Of a DNA stretch of 64,000 nt, positions 11,226 to 21,704 are shown piece by piece. The notes beneath the pieces were generated by a model. The model saw only the letters and a program-made list of their open reading frames with translations, made no database searches and had not been told where the DNA came from. This DNA is from Lactuca virosa (lineage: Eukaryota > Streptophyta > Magnoliopsida > Asterales > Asteraceae): positions 124,456,277-124,520,276 of the forward strand of contig CAKMRJ010005634.1 in NCBI GenBank assembly GCA_928212115.1, in the 5' to 3' direction. How positions within the stretch are numbered: the stretch's first letter is position 1; the number at the start of each line of letters is the position of its first letter. A program made the position numbers and the translations under genes.

Positions 11226-11239
11226 GTGGTATCAGAGCC
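11226..11239 (+). other. primer binding site of copia-2
   Basis: GTGGTATCAGAGCC directly after the LTR terminus ACA; complementary to tRNA-Met. Confidence 0.85.
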
Positions 11240-11329
11240 TAGGCTTGTTTGTTTGATACTTGATGCAAAATTGTGAAAAAAAATCATTTTTTTGCACTCT
11301 GCAGCATGAAATCGCCGAGCAATGGCGGG

Positions 11330-11391
11330 ACTCGACGAGTCCATGAGTAAACTCATCCTACTCGTCGAGTAGGTTCATGCACTCGACGAGT
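11330..11391. repeat. three ACTCG(A/T)CGAGT palindromes in the copia-2 leader
   Basis: Exact 11-mers at 11330-11340 (ACTCGACGAGT), 11360-11370 (ACTCGTCGAGT) and 11381-11391 (ACTCGACGAGT), all inverted repeats around one central base. They lie about 100 bp inside the primer site. I recall this motif as very common in lettuce repeats. Confidence 0.85.
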
Positions 11392-11710
11392 AGGAGCCCC
11401 AGAATGCAGTTTTTCAACTTTTGCTGCTGGAAATGGACTAGAAACATTACCCTAAACTGTTTTGGTCTTATAAAACTTGTTTTAGATGGTGTAATAGTTA
11501 TTCTAATCCATTTTCAATAGCTATTATCAAAATTTCAAGTTTTATATGGTTAATTTGATGATTCTTGAAATTGCTGATATGCGTGTTCATGAACTTATGA
11601 GTTTAGAAGATCATAGGAATTATTTGTAACTTGCTTGTTTGTTTAATTCTTGATCAGTATGTGTTTTAATGGAATCCATATTTTGTCCTCAAGTTATGGA
11701 TTACCAAAAC

Positions 11711-12170
11711 CCAACACATACAACCCTAAATGCTTTGGATCTATGTTTTCTCTAATTATACATGCAATATTGTTTCCAAAGCATTAGGCCTACAACTAGC
11801 ATACAATTGACATAAACAACATAGAATTGAGTTATGGATGTTCCTCTTTGTTGTAGCTTGTATTTTTCGCCTTTAAGAACTTAGCACCTCAAATGTGATG
11901 CCTCAAATGGTTCACGAACACCATGAACAAAGGAGGACTTTTGAGAGAGAATATCCTTGCATAAATCGGCTCAAATGAACTCTTAGAACATATGTACTAA
12001 CCAATTTTAGCTATAGGGTGACATATATATATTGTAGGATTCTAAGAGTCATGGTTAAACCCTAATCCATACCCTTGGGCTTATTATCCTTGATCCATGA
12101 TCCATATGGACTAACTCTTTATGGATTCTTTCATAAACTTAGTCCATCATGTATCATAAGCCCAAATAAT

Positions 12171-12207
<37 letters not shown>

Positions 12208-12501
12208 TATATATATATATATATATATATAACTAATTTACACAATTAGTCCCCATTAATCTAATTAGTCTCTTTTGATCACTAAATTAATTCCAAATTA
12301 ATTCTTGATCAATACTAATTATATAATATGATTTCATATTAATATATTAGAACTTATAATATATTAATAAATCACAAATAACCTCTTCTCAAAAGTCCAT
12401 CCTATCAAATTGCTCTGGTGAAGGCAACCCAAATGGACCATGCTACTCTCGGGTCAAGTACATACCAATTATAGTTATGGGTTTAGACACCTAATCCAAC
12501 A
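11711..12501 (-). repeat. inverted copia LTR inside the copia-2 leader
   Basis: The reverse strand from 12501 reads TGTTGGATTAGGTGTC, matching the LTRs at 10455 and 50686 along most of its length. The inner end is incomplete: the last ~35 bases of the LTR are absent. Instead the plus-strand motif CAAAACCCAACA (11705-11716) stands at the junction, identical to the end of the upstream LTR (11214-11225). No target duplication is seen (ATTGT follows on the right). It contains a (TA)n tract at 12172-12232. Confidence 0.75.
12172..12232. repeat. (TA)n microsatellite
   Basis: About 60 bp of near-perfect TA repeat with one TAGATAT interruption, inside the inverted copia LTR. Confidence 0.9.
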
Positions 12502-13354
12502 ATTGTATGCTAACCCATGAAAATGCACAATATTTCTTTCTGGGTCATTAACAGAACATGTGTTGTTAACTGACACACTAACTTGGCACTACAAAGTTGA
12601 AATGATAGTAAACTCGAGTTTATGATTGTTGATGGAGCGTGTGTTGTTAGACGGTACATAAATGTGAGATTATAAATGACATTCAGTATGTCACGTGGGT
12701 TTGCTTGGTTATTCACATCTTGTTTTTTATCCTTGGCATCCTAGTCACAAATGTAAGAGCATAATCCAAGCTTAACAAGTCATTGCTAATATTCAATGAA
12801 TCTCAAAATATCTAGGAGTTTTCTAGAAAATGAAATTGGTAAAATGTATTACCTTCCTAAAATAGATTTGTAGTTTGATTACAGCACCCCACTTCAAAGT
12901 TTGAATCAAAAATATGGATCCTAGCATTGATTTAAAATTGGGTTAATAATTAATGATTGAATAAACCTCTTTAAACTTTCTATCTTGGGTTAGACAAAAT
13001 TCCTCTCCAACCTCCTCGCTCACTTTGGAATTTGAGTTCATCTTTGTTCACCATCGACAATATCTCATTTCTTATGGAATATTCCTCAATAGGAATGATG
13101 TCCTCAAAGAGCATATCCCACAAATCAATAATACATCAACTTTGAAGAAGTTGTTATTTAACATCTAGATTTATCAAATGACATATCTTGCATCATTATC
13201 TACATGTCCTCGATGTTTCAAAAGGTATTTGAACATATGAGCATCAGAATTAAATTTTAAATTGAGTGATATGTTTCACCAAATGCTAAGAAATATTGAT
13301 TTGAAAGGCGTCTAAAGTTCCAAATTTTATGCAAGATAAATGAGATAATTTTGG
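12502..13354 (+). other. leader of copia-2, continued
   Basis: Noncoding. It matches the copia-1 leader (2530-2850) including decayed GTTAAC near-palindromes at about 12558-12578 and 12636-12658, and the TCAATGAATCTCAAAA segment (12792-12807). 13000-13354 is unreadable. Confidence 0.55.
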
Positions 13355-13740
13355 ATGTGCCTAATTGAGCCACATGGACAAACGCGAGATTCTCAATGTT
13401 ACCCTGACAAGTGTCTTGATGTAGAACTTGGACATCGATCTCTCACTAGTTGTGATGATAATTTCAATGTGATTTATCATATGAATATTATGGAGAAGAC
13501 GTTGATGGAATTCTTGAACCTTTTCCAAACTATGGATACCAGAAAGGAGTTAAATTTCTTATCCAGTTCCAGTTATCACTTTTGTGAATGTTAAGGGAAA
13601 GAAGAGGAAATGTTCGAACCCTAAATGGAAAGGAATGATTTTTGGCCGAGGCTTCCCATTATGAGGGAAAGGAATTAGTGTGTCCTCTATTCCATGCAAA
13701 GACAAGGATCATAGGAAATAAGTTGTCCTAAGTACTTAGA
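13355..13740 (+). pseudogene. gag: copia gag remnant (copia-2)
   Basis: The frame 13355-13594 includes FNVIYHMNIMEKTLMEFLN, the capsid C-terminal signature of copia gag (usual form FVMNYHMN.MEKTL.EL). A basic stretch GKKRKCSNPKWKG follows at about 13591-13630 after a stop. A collapsed zinc knuckle (PCKDKDHRK, then VLS.YLEM in other frames) is at 13690-13745. Start and N-terminal half are unreadable. Pseudogene. Confidence 0.65.
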
Positions 13741-14224
13741 GATGGTTATGTCAAAATGTTTTCACTCTACATCAAGTACTTAAATAAGCAAACTCGATAA
13801 TACTTCCAATTTATGGATACTTGATTCCTGACGTGGTAATCACATGTTATGGGATTGAAGGATCTATATGAAAGAAAGATGTTTTGAGCATCAGTAGCTA
13901 AACCTATCATTGGAATGGAGAAAGATGCATGTATCGGTGATTAAGGATTTCGTGCTTACACTTAGTAATAGAGTTATGATAAAACTAGTAATTTACTATT
14001 AGTCTTCAAAGATGTCTAGAAACCAAATTTCATTTTATGCGTCGTATAAACGTGAATATCAATTTCATTTGATAATGGAAAGGTAATATTCTAGTTTTTA
14101 AAGATGCTTTTTTATGTTTAAAATATCTTCTTGCAATTGTCATTCATGAAATTGTAGTTTTTGTTTCTAATAATAGTAAGGTTAACTTTAATATTGATTC
14201 CTTTATTAGTTTATATAATAACAC
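13741..14224 (+). other. unassigned copia-2 DNA (expected protease region)
   Basis: Position fits the protease, but I see no D-[ST]-G motif and stops are frequent. Confidence 0.4.
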
Positions 14225-14441
14225 ACTTGTGGAATAATCGCCTTGGCTACATAAGTAAGAATCACATCACCAAGCTCCAATTGCACTAGACTTGGAATCA
14301 TTCAACTTTGGGGTTGGATGATGTATGCGAGTCTTGTTTGTTGGAAAAATGATTAATCACTATCCAAATGAATATATGAATGGGGTGAAGGATTGTTGGA
14401 TCTTGTACACACTAATGTGTGTAGACCCATCAGATCCATCA
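14225..14441 (+). pseudogene. copia GAG-pre-integrase and start of integrase (copia-2, left part)
   Basis: One frame gives LWNNRLGYISKNHI (usual LWH.RLGHIS.KRI) and DVCESCLLEK, the pre-integrase zinc-binding motifs; two cysteines of the second half are visible. A shifted frame then gives LDLVHT.VC.PIRS, the segment before the first catalytic aspartate. The coding trace stops at the insertion point of gypsy A and resumes at 24035. Confidence 0.7.
14436..14441. repeat. target-site duplication of gypsy A, left copy (CCATCA)
   Basis: CCATCA precedes the LTR start and recurs at 24029-24034 after the 3' LTR. The core 5-bp duplication is CATCA. Confidence 0.7.
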
Positions 14442-15322
14442 TGTAACGCCCGTTTTCGAGGATAGACGTTAATGATGATGCAATAGTCTAGGTCAACCTT
14501 TGTAACTCATTTTAAAGAAATGAAAAGGGAATTATTTTATTATTATGTGAATTATGTGTTTTATGCTTAACTATTAGGAATTAATTAATTAAGAATAAAA
14601 ATAAGCGTCGAAAATAAATATTAAATAAAGTCGATATCTATTAAGAAAGTTGTAGTGGTCGCGACAAGGATTCCGGATATATAAAGAATACCGAAATCCG
14701 AGTTATAACGAAGAAGTTATGACCTGTCGAAGTTCCGCGACAAAACCGGCACGGCGCCGAATGACGTAAAAAGAGAGTTTTTGATAAACTACTTTTTAGC
14801 CTTGGTGATCTAAATGAAAGTCATAGTGTTCGTTAAACCGAGAGTATGTATAAAAAGAACGTCCAAATCTGACTTCGTATGAAGAAGTTATGATTTTTCT
14901 AAGTTTCAGCTTAGCAGTAGACAACTAAAAACTCGAATTTTAGATCGAGTGATTTTTAGCCGACACAACCTAAACGAGAATCGAAGGTCTCGTCAATAGT
15001 AATACGATATGGTAAAAAACAGACGAAAATGGACGTCAGATGAAGAAGTTATGAATTTTTAATGGATTTCCTGTCCCGGTCTGTTAAAAATAATAATATT
15101 AAAATTAAATTCAAAATTAGCCGACGAAGTCTAAACAAAAGTTGTAGATCGTAATTTTACCTACACGTGCATATAAACAACGTCAAAAACGGAGCCCGTA
15201 TGCGAAAGTTATGGATTTTAGAAGTTTTGGCTCAAAAATCAAGAAAATCCCAAAATCCGAGAAATTTCGCATAGTGAGACTTCGGCCACGTTACCCTTGC
15301 TCGCAGGTCGCCTCGTGTCCGC

Positions 15323-15428
15323 CACGTGCTCGTTGCTGATTCGACCGAAGGTGCGGCCCAGTAGGAACTCGAGGCGCCTCGCACCGGTGGCAGATCCGAA
15401 GCGTGGTCCAATGGGCGTCCGACACGTG
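15323..15428. promoter_or_regulatory. G-box (CACGTG) pair in LTR of gypsy A
   Basis: CACGTG at 15323-15328 and 15423-15428, about 250 and 150 bp upstream of the TATA box. G-boxes are bound by plant bZIP and bHLH factors. Binding here is inferred. Confidence 0.5.
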
Positions 15429-15574
15429 CCTTCCTTGCGTGTCCAAGCTTCGTAGGCGCGCCACCTCTCCACCCCTCGCACCATAGACCTTGGTCAAATC
15501 AGAAGCCGCCACATGGAGCCTCGCATGCGAGCCGCGTGTTCACTTAACCTCCCCCTCGGATCCGAAGCCTCCCC

Positions 15575-15582
15575 TATAAATA
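15575..15582 (+). promoter_or_regulatory. TATA box, 5' LTR of gypsy A
   Basis: CCCCTATAAATAAAAGG, an excellent plant TATA context. Conserved in the 3' LTR (22824-22830) and in both LTRs of gypsy B. Confidence 0.65.
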
Positions 15583-16762
15583 AAAGGGTGCGAACCCTCC
15601 CGGGGATAATTTGGAAAATTGCCATTTTACACCCCTAAACCCATTTTTCTTCCATTCCAACTTCCCCCAAAGCCCCGGTATTATACCAAACACCCAAAAT
15701 ACGTTTCGAAGTGCCCAAAGACATTGAAAAATTTATCTTTTCGGTTTTGAAGCCCAACCCTCGCAGAGCCCGGTTTCTCAATAAAACTTCCGGTTTTATT
15801 ATAAACGATCGTTTTAGGAAACGAAGTGCTGCCCAATTATCATTAAATCACGTGAGTGTGTAGTCACTTTCATCTTACACATATATATGAAGTATTTTCT
15901 ATAAAATACGTGCTATGTGTAATTATATTAATTGTTTATTTGAAGTGACTGTTGAATAGATGTTTTATACAAGTTTTAAATTTGTATATGTATTTTATCT
16001 ACAAATATGTTGGGTAAAAGATGGGTAGACGAAATAGTCGATGTGTGTTAAAATGATGAGAGGCCTCGATGTTGTTGTTGTTGTAGACATCTAGCGGAGT
16101 ATAGATGACGACCACGAACCTTTCTAGTCAGTCCAGTGGAACACTAGCAGGTTCGCAACTTGTAGGTGTAGGTGAACTATATGTTCATTGGTGTACTCCA
16201 TCCCCCTCATGGTTGCCTTTAGGACATGTATGGCTGAGGAGTCCCCTTAGCAGTAGTGTCCATCCCGATGATATTCCTTAGGCTAGGTCCCTTGTGATAG
16301 GTATTTAGGGACGTAAAGTGAGTATAACGGGAATGGGTAATCAAGGTTATTGTTGATTGATGAATCTAATAGATTTATTATTATTGTGGGTTGAAAACCC
16401 TATATGCTCACCAGGCTCCAAAGCCTGACCCGCTTAGCTTTTCATATTACAGGTAGTGGACTCCGAGCATAGTCGGATGATGATGAGAGATTTTTGGATT
16501 ATAGGCCAGTAGTTGTAAATAACGGTTATAAGGCTTATAATGTCTTGTTTATGCTTTTGATCTGTATCAGAACATGACATCCAGAGGTTTTGATATAAAA
16601 TTAAAATATATATTTCTTAAATAAAGGTTTTCGTAAATTTTTATCATGTTTTGTTTTGGGAACAAATTCCGCAACATCTTTTGAAAGGATTACTCTGAGT
16701 TTATTTTAAAAGCATAAATTAAATCGGTCTCTTCCGGCCGAGAAATTAGGGGATGTCACAGT

Positions 16763-16774
16763 TGGTATCAGAGC
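16763..16774 (+). other. primer binding site of gypsy A
   Basis: TGGTATCAGAGC two bases after the LTR end; tRNA-Met type. Confidence 0.9.
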
Positions 16775-17128
16775 ATTAGTTTAAGCGAACTAACAATTTG
16801 TAGGATTTCTAGACTTAATCTTAGAATGCTAAGTGATGATTGTGAGATGAGTGTCTACCATATTTTAGACACGAGCACTAGTTTATTTTAGGAAAGATGC
16901 CTAAAATGCTTTTATATGCTAAATGCTATATGTTTGCCATATATGCCATTATTTCTTCGGATCTATGGTCTGTTGCCGACCGGATCTGGAAACCTTATGT
17001 GTGTAGGATTCTAAGCGTAGGATTACGATATTAGAACTAACATGTAAACGTTTCGGAGTGATAAGGAGAATTTAAATATCTATCGAGGATAAAGATCTAA
17101 ATTCGCCTTATTTGGTATATAGATTATA
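16775..17128 (+). other. untranslated leader of gypsy A
   Basis: About 350 bp without coding sequence between primer site and gag ATG. The mirrored leader of gypsy B (31242-31595) matches it closely. Confidence 0.7.
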
Positions 17129-18250
17129 ATGGCAAGAACCCGAAGTGGAGCTGTAAATGCAAATAGAAACCAACAACCTCAACCCCAAGTGGTGGAACAT
17201 GTGCCTATAGCAGGAGCTACACCAGAACCCATCACCATGGCTGGAGTACGAGCCATGATTCAGACAATGATGGCTGAGCAAAGGGAGGAAATGAGGCAAA
17301 TATTGCTGAACAACCGTAATGAACCTTCAATTCATGTTGAACAACGGGAATTAAATGACGATCAATCTGAAGAAGGAAACAACAGTAGATCTGTTGGTCA
17401 TAGTGAACCGTTTGTGGTTGGGAGAAATAACCACGAGGATAGAGTGGAGAGAAATGGGTGCAAGTATAAAGACTTTATGACCTGCAAGCCATCAACCTTC
17501 ACTGGAAAAGAAGATCTCGTCGGAGTATTGGATTGGATCTCAGAAATGGAGTTGGCTTTCATGACAAGTGGTTTCCAGGGCAAGTTACAAACCACATTTG
17601 CAGTGCGGCAGTTCAGAGGTAGCGCTGCTCGATGGTGGAGCACTCTGGGGAAAACCCTAAGCCCTAATGAGCCACTGCAACTGACTTGGGCAGAGTTCTT
17701 GATGCACTTCAAGCGCAAGTACTGCTCGGCCCAAAATGTGCTTGAGCTACAAAACCAATTCCTAACGTTGAAGAAGGGAAGTATGACCGTTGATGAATAT
17801 ACAAATAGCTTCACAAACAAAATGGAGTTTGCTTTCCGTATTGTCCCATATGAGCTGACAAAAATTGATAGATACGCAAAGGGACTTCCATGGGAGTATA
17901 CGGTTCCAGTACGTCAGGCACTTACTTTGGAGGCAGCGATCTGGGCTGCCAAGTCTGTTGAAGATATGATAAATGGGAGAGCCGCCAGCAAGGTTGAAGT
18001 TGGCGAAAAGAGAAAGTTCGGAGGAGCTTCAGGTTCCAATAAAAAGAACAAATTCTCGAAGACCGGTTCGAGGAAATTCGGAGGAGGAGCCGAAGCCAAG
18101 TGGTGTGACAAGTGTAAGAAGAAACATGCTGGGAAATGCAGCGAGGAAGTCACTTGTTACAAATGTGGAAAGCCTGGGCATTATGCCAATGAATGCACCT
18201 TTGTGTTAAGAAAGTATGTTTTGGGTGCAATGAAGAGGGGCACATTTTGA
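17129..18250 (+). CDS. gag: Gag of gypsy A (capsid plus first zinc knuckle)
   Basis: This 373-residue frame starts at the first ATG after the leader (MARTRSGAVNANRN). Residues about 110-260 form the retrotransposon gag capsid domain (CKPSTFTGKEDLVGVLDWI, RWWSTLG, then a QNQFLTLKKG stretch). A basic KRKFGG segment follows, and at about residue 342 the zinc knuckle CYKCGKPGHYANEC. The frame then runs off into a short false tail because of a 1-nt shift near 18210; the second zinc knuckle is in the next frame (from 18193). Gypsy B carries both knuckles in one frame, so the shift is a mutation, not a programmed frameshift. Gag would assemble virus-like particles and bind element RNA. Confidence 0.85.
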   Translation: MARTRSGAVNANRNQQPQPQVVEHVPIAGATPEPITMAGVRAMIQTMMAEQREEMRQILLNNRNEPSIHVEQRELNDDQSEEGNNSRSVGHSEPFVVGRNNHEDRVERNGCKYKDFMTCKPSTFTGKEDLVGVLDWISEMELAFMTSGFQGKLQTTFAVRQFRGSAARWWSTLGKTLSPNEPLQLTWAEFLMHFKRKYCSAQNVLELQNQFLTLKKGSMTVDEYTNSFTNKMEFAFRIVPYELTKIDRYAKGLPWEYTVPVRQALTLEAAIWAAKSVEDMINGRAASKVEVGEKRKFGGASGSNKKNKFSKTGSRKFGGGAEAKWCDKCKKKHAGKCSEEVTCYKCGKPGHYANECTFVLRKYVLGAMKRGTF

Positions 18251-18675
18251 AGGATTGCCCAAAGAAGAAGGATACAGCAAAGCCCTATCTTCCACCAAAG
18301 CCGAAGGCGAGAGCCTTTCAGATGACACTTGAAGCTGCGAAAGAAGAAGCCGATGTCGCTTCAGGTACCTTTCTCGTAAACGAATTGCCTGCCCAAATTT
18401 TGTTTGATTCTAGAGCCAATTACTCCTTTATTTCGCATGAATTTGGTAGAAAACTAGCTTTGCCTGTAGATAGACTAGTTAATGCTTTAATAGTCGAGGT
18501 TGCTAGTGGCAAGTTTATACATGTTAGCCATCGTATGAAAAACATCTTCATTGACTTGAATGGGAATAAGTTCCACGAGGAATTACTACCTATCGAGTTA
18601 AATGGTTTCGACATAGTTATAGGAATGGATTGGCTTAGCGCCAATGATGCCGAAATATTGTTAGGAAGAAGATAG
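18193..18675 (+). pseudogene. second zinc knuckle and aspartic protease (gypsy A)
   Basis: The frame opens with the knuckle CFGCNEEGHILKDC, a proline-rich linker and then the retropepsin domain. The catalytic triad, normally D-[ST]-G, reads D72-S73-R74 (nt 18406-18414), followed by ANYSFIS; the glycine is lost. Downstream DIVIGMDWL, the conserved retropepsin motif, is intact. The frame ends at 18675; a double frameshift covers about 18660-18710 before the RT frame. Cleavage activity is unlikely. Confidence 0.8.
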
Positions 18676-18708
18676 TAAAAATAAAAACGGCCAGGGAAAG
18701 AGTCGTTT

Positions 18709-19542
18709 ATGGTGTATGGAGACAAACGCAGAGTAAACTCTAGAATCATTTCCCTAATGAAAGCCAGAAAGTGTTTGGCCAAGGGATGTACATCATATCT
18801 AGCATTCGTGATCGATGCTAAGAAGGAAAAGAAGGAGGTGCAGAATATCCCGGTGGTGTGTGACTATCCGGAAGTCTTTCCCGAACATCTTCCCGGATTA
18901 CCCCCTGATCGACAAGTAGAATTATGTATCGACTTGTTACCAGGAACGAAGCCAATAGCAAAAGCACCATATCGATTAGCATCAACAGAGATGAAAGAGC
19001 TTATGACACAACTTCAGGAATTATTGGACAAAGGTTTTATTCGACCTAGTTCATCACCCTGGGGAGCTCTGGTGTTATTCGTAAAGAAAAAAGACGGGAG
19101 CATGAGAATGTGCATCGATTACAGAGAGCTGAATAAGGCAATAATAAAGAACAAGTACCCGTTACCAAGGATTGATGACATGTTCGATCAGTTGCAAGCT
19201 TCGAGCTATTTCTCGAAGATCGATCTGAGGTCAGGATATCATCAGCTAAAGGTAAGAGAGCAGAATATTGAGAAGACTGCGTTCAGAACAAGATATGGAC
19301 ACTATGAGTTTTTGGTTATGTCATTTGGACTAACCAATGCTCTAGTAGCCTTCATGGATTTAATGAACAGGGTTTGTAAACCATTCCTAGATAAATCTGT
19401 GATAGTGTTCATAGATGATATTCTGATTTATCAAAAAGCAGAGGAGCATGGCAGACACTTGCGAGAAGTATTAGAATTATTAAAGAAGGCGAAGCTATAT
19501 GCAAAGTTCTCCAAATGTGAATTTTGGATTCAAGAAGTCTAA
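18709..19542 (+). pseudogene. reverse transcriptase (gypsy A), 5' part
   Basis: 277 residues of Ty3/gypsy RT. Visible are the linker FPEHLPGLPPDRQVE, the finger motif VLFVKKKDGSMRMCIDYREL, YFSKIDLRSGYHQ with its catalytic aspartate, SFGLTNALVAF (usually PFGLTNAPAVF, so two changes) and the catalytic FIDDILIY box (residues 234-241). It ends with a TAA at 19540-19542 where the family normally has a glutamine before FLGHVV. The same frame resumes at 19543, so this is one gene cut by a nonsense codon. Confidence 0.9.
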
Positions 19543-20484
19543 TTTTTGGGTCATGTGGTTAACCAAGAAGGGATAATGGTTGACCCAGCAAAGATTGAAG
19601 CTGTGATAAAGTGGGAACAACCAAAAAGTCCTACGGAGATCCGAAGCTTTTTAGGATTAGCTGGATATTACCGAAGGTTTATCCAAGGCTTTTCTTCGAT
19701 CGCTACTCCATTAACAGCTTTGACCCACAAAGGAGCTGCTTATACTTGGAATGAGAAGCATAAAGAAGCTTTTGAGAAGTTAAAGAAGAAATTGTGTGAA
19801 GCACCGATTCTATCCTTGCCTGAAGGAGTTGATGACTTCGCAGTTTATAGCGATGCATCTAGAGTTAGGTTAGGTTGTGTTCTAGCCCAAAGGAATAAAG
19901 TGATAGCATATGCATCGAGGCAATTGAAAGAGCATAAAAAGAACTACCCCACTCATGATCTGGAGTTGGCAGCGGTAGTATTCGCCTTAAAGATATGGAG
20001 GCACTATCTTTATGGTACTAAATGCAAACTTTTCACTGATCATAAGAGTCTTCAATATCTCTTTAATCAGAAAGAATTGAACATGAGGCAACGACGCTGG
20101 CTAGAGTTACTCAAGGACTACGACTGTGAGATACTTTACCACCCTGGTAAAGCAAATGTTGTTGCTGATGCTCTCAGTCGGAAGGTAAACCTTGAAAAGA
20201 AAAGGCCAAGAGCGTTGAGAATTGAAGTTGTCTCTACAATTGTGGAAAGTATAAAGAAAGCTCAAGAGGAAGCTTTAGAGAAAAATGACCGAAAGGAAGA
20301 ACGTTTGGGAAAAACGTTAGTGTTTGATACAAACGGTCAAGGACTGAAGGTATTCCAAGACAGGATTTGGGTACCTAAGACGAGAGGAGTAAGAGATCTT
20401 CTGATGGAAGAAGCTCACAAGACCATGTACTCGATTCATCCCGGCAACACAAAAATGTATAGGGATCTAAAACCCTACTACTAG
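19543..20484 (+). pseudogene. RT C-terminus, RNase H and integrase zinc finger start (gypsy A)
   Basis: In frame with the preceding RT. It contains the RT thumb (RSFLGLAGYYRRFI), then RNase H with YSDASRVRLGCVLA (first aspartate), the ELAAVVFALKIWRHYL helix with its glutamate, FTDHKSLQYL and the ADALSR terminal motif. The start of the integrase zinc-binding domain follows (an H near HPGNTKMYRDL). It stops at TAG 20482-20484, replacing the first of two tandem tryptophans. Confidence 0.9.
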
Positions 20485-21117
20485 TGGCCGACGATGAAGC
20501 TCGATGTTGCTAAGTATGTGGTCGTGTGTGTGACATGTGCTAGGGTTAAGGCACAACATCAGAAACCGTATGGGAGTTTAGAACATTTACCTGTACCTAT
20601 GGGTAAATGGGAAGTTATCACCATGGATTTCGTGACTAAACTGCCCAGAACAAAGAACGGTCACGACATGATTTGGGTGGTCGTTGATCGCTTCACTAAG
20701 AGTGCGCATTTCATAGCAGCCAACGAGAAATGGTCTATGGATAAGCTTGCGAATTCTTACGTGAAGGAAATTGTGAGGCTTCACGGTGTTCCGTTAACGA
20801 TTGTATCAGATCGTGACAGCCGTTTTACCTCAAGATTTTGGAAGAGTCTACAAGAGGAATTGGGTACCAAGTTGTGTTTAAGTACAACGTACCATCCGCA
20901 AACCGATGGTCAGAAGAAACGAACAATTCAAACGTTGGACGATATGCTGAGAGCATGTACCATGGAATTCCAAGGTAACTGGGATGAACACTTACCTCTA
21001 GTAGAATTTTCCTATAATAATAGTTTCCACTCGAGCATCAAGATGGCACCTTATCACGCTTTGTATGGAGAAAAGTGTCGAACGTCGTCATGTTGGCTGG
21101 AAGCTGGGGAAAAGTAA
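20485..21117 (+). pseudogene. integrase catalytic core (gypsy A), active-site glutamate lost
   Basis: It continues the pol frame. CVTCARVKAQHQKP completes the zinc finger. The core shows ITMDFVTKLP (first catalytic D), IVSDRDSRF (second D) and then TDGQKKRTIQ where the family has TDGQ(S/R)ERTIQ: the catalytic glutamate is a lysine. Gypsy B retains the glutamate. It ends at TAA 21115-21117 in place of a glutamine. Confidence 0.9.
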
Positions 21118-21669
21118 TTTATGGGACCTGAAATAGTCCATCAGACTACTGAAAAGTTGAAAGTGATTAGGGAAAGGATGTTAGCAGCTCAAGATCGACA
21201 AAAGAGCTATGCTGACAAGAAAAGACAACCGAGATCATTCGAAGTTGGAGATTCGGTTTTACTTAAAGTCTCGCCGTGGAAGGGACTTATAAGGTTTGGT
21301 AAAAGAGGAAAGTTGAGTCCAAGGTTTATTGGACTGTTTAAAGTTCTTCAGAGGATCGGGAATCAAGCTTACAAGCTAGAATTACCAGAAGAACTAGAGG
21401 GTATTCATAATACCTTTCATGTGTGTTATTTGAGAAAGTTCACGGGAGATGTACCCGGCATAATTCCAATTTCTGAATTAAGGTTGGATGAAAACAAGAG
21501 GTTAGTTGAAGAACCAAAGGCAATCCTTGACCGTAAGACTAAGAAGTTGCGACGCAAGATGGTCGATTTAGTGCTTGTGCGATGGAAACATACGAATGGG
21601 CCAAATCTCACCTGGGAAACGGACATTGACATGATGAGTTGCTACCCGCATTTGTTTGCTGATGTGTGA
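21118..21669 (+). pseudogene. integrase C-terminus with chromodomain-like end (gypsy A)
   Basis: The last part of pol. Motifs are SYADKKRQPRSFEVGD, LKVSPWKGLIRFGKRGKLSPRFIG (the GPY/F region; here GLF instead of GPF), YKLELPEELEGIHNTFHV and a tail LVLVRWKHTNGPNLTWE...YPHLF that resembles the chromodomain-type ending of Tekay/Del chromoviruses. It stops normally at 21667-21669. Confidence 0.85.
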
Positions 21670-21689
21670 TTCCGGTGATGGAATCATCC

Positions 21690-21704
21690 TAAGGGGGAGA
21701 GAAT
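21690..21704 (+). other. polypurine tract of gypsy A
   Basis: TAAGGGGGAGAGAAT directly before the 3' LTR. Confidence 0.8.

Larger units (their letters stand above)
14442..16760 (+). repeat. 5' LTR of gypsy A
   Basis: It starts TGTAACGCCCG and ends GGGGATGTCACA. It contains a GC-rich block (about 15280-15620) with two CACGTG boxes (15323-15328 and 15423-15428), then a TATA box (15575), then an AT-rich R/U5 part with a short GTT microsatellite (16068-16083). Open frames in the GC-rich block on both strands are by-products of composition. Confidence 0.9.

Noticed and set aside
15239..15512. Open frames on the minus strand in the gypsy A LTR (also 22481-22887, 26580-27047, 36052-36333)
   Set aside because: They recur in every LTR of this family on both strands, lack motifs and follow the GC-rich block. 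They are composition effects in promoter DNA, not genes.
16761..16774. Possible tRNA fragments at the TGGTATCAGAGC sites
   Set aside because: They are 12-14-nt primer binding sites complementary to tRNA-Met, with no tRNA fold around them.
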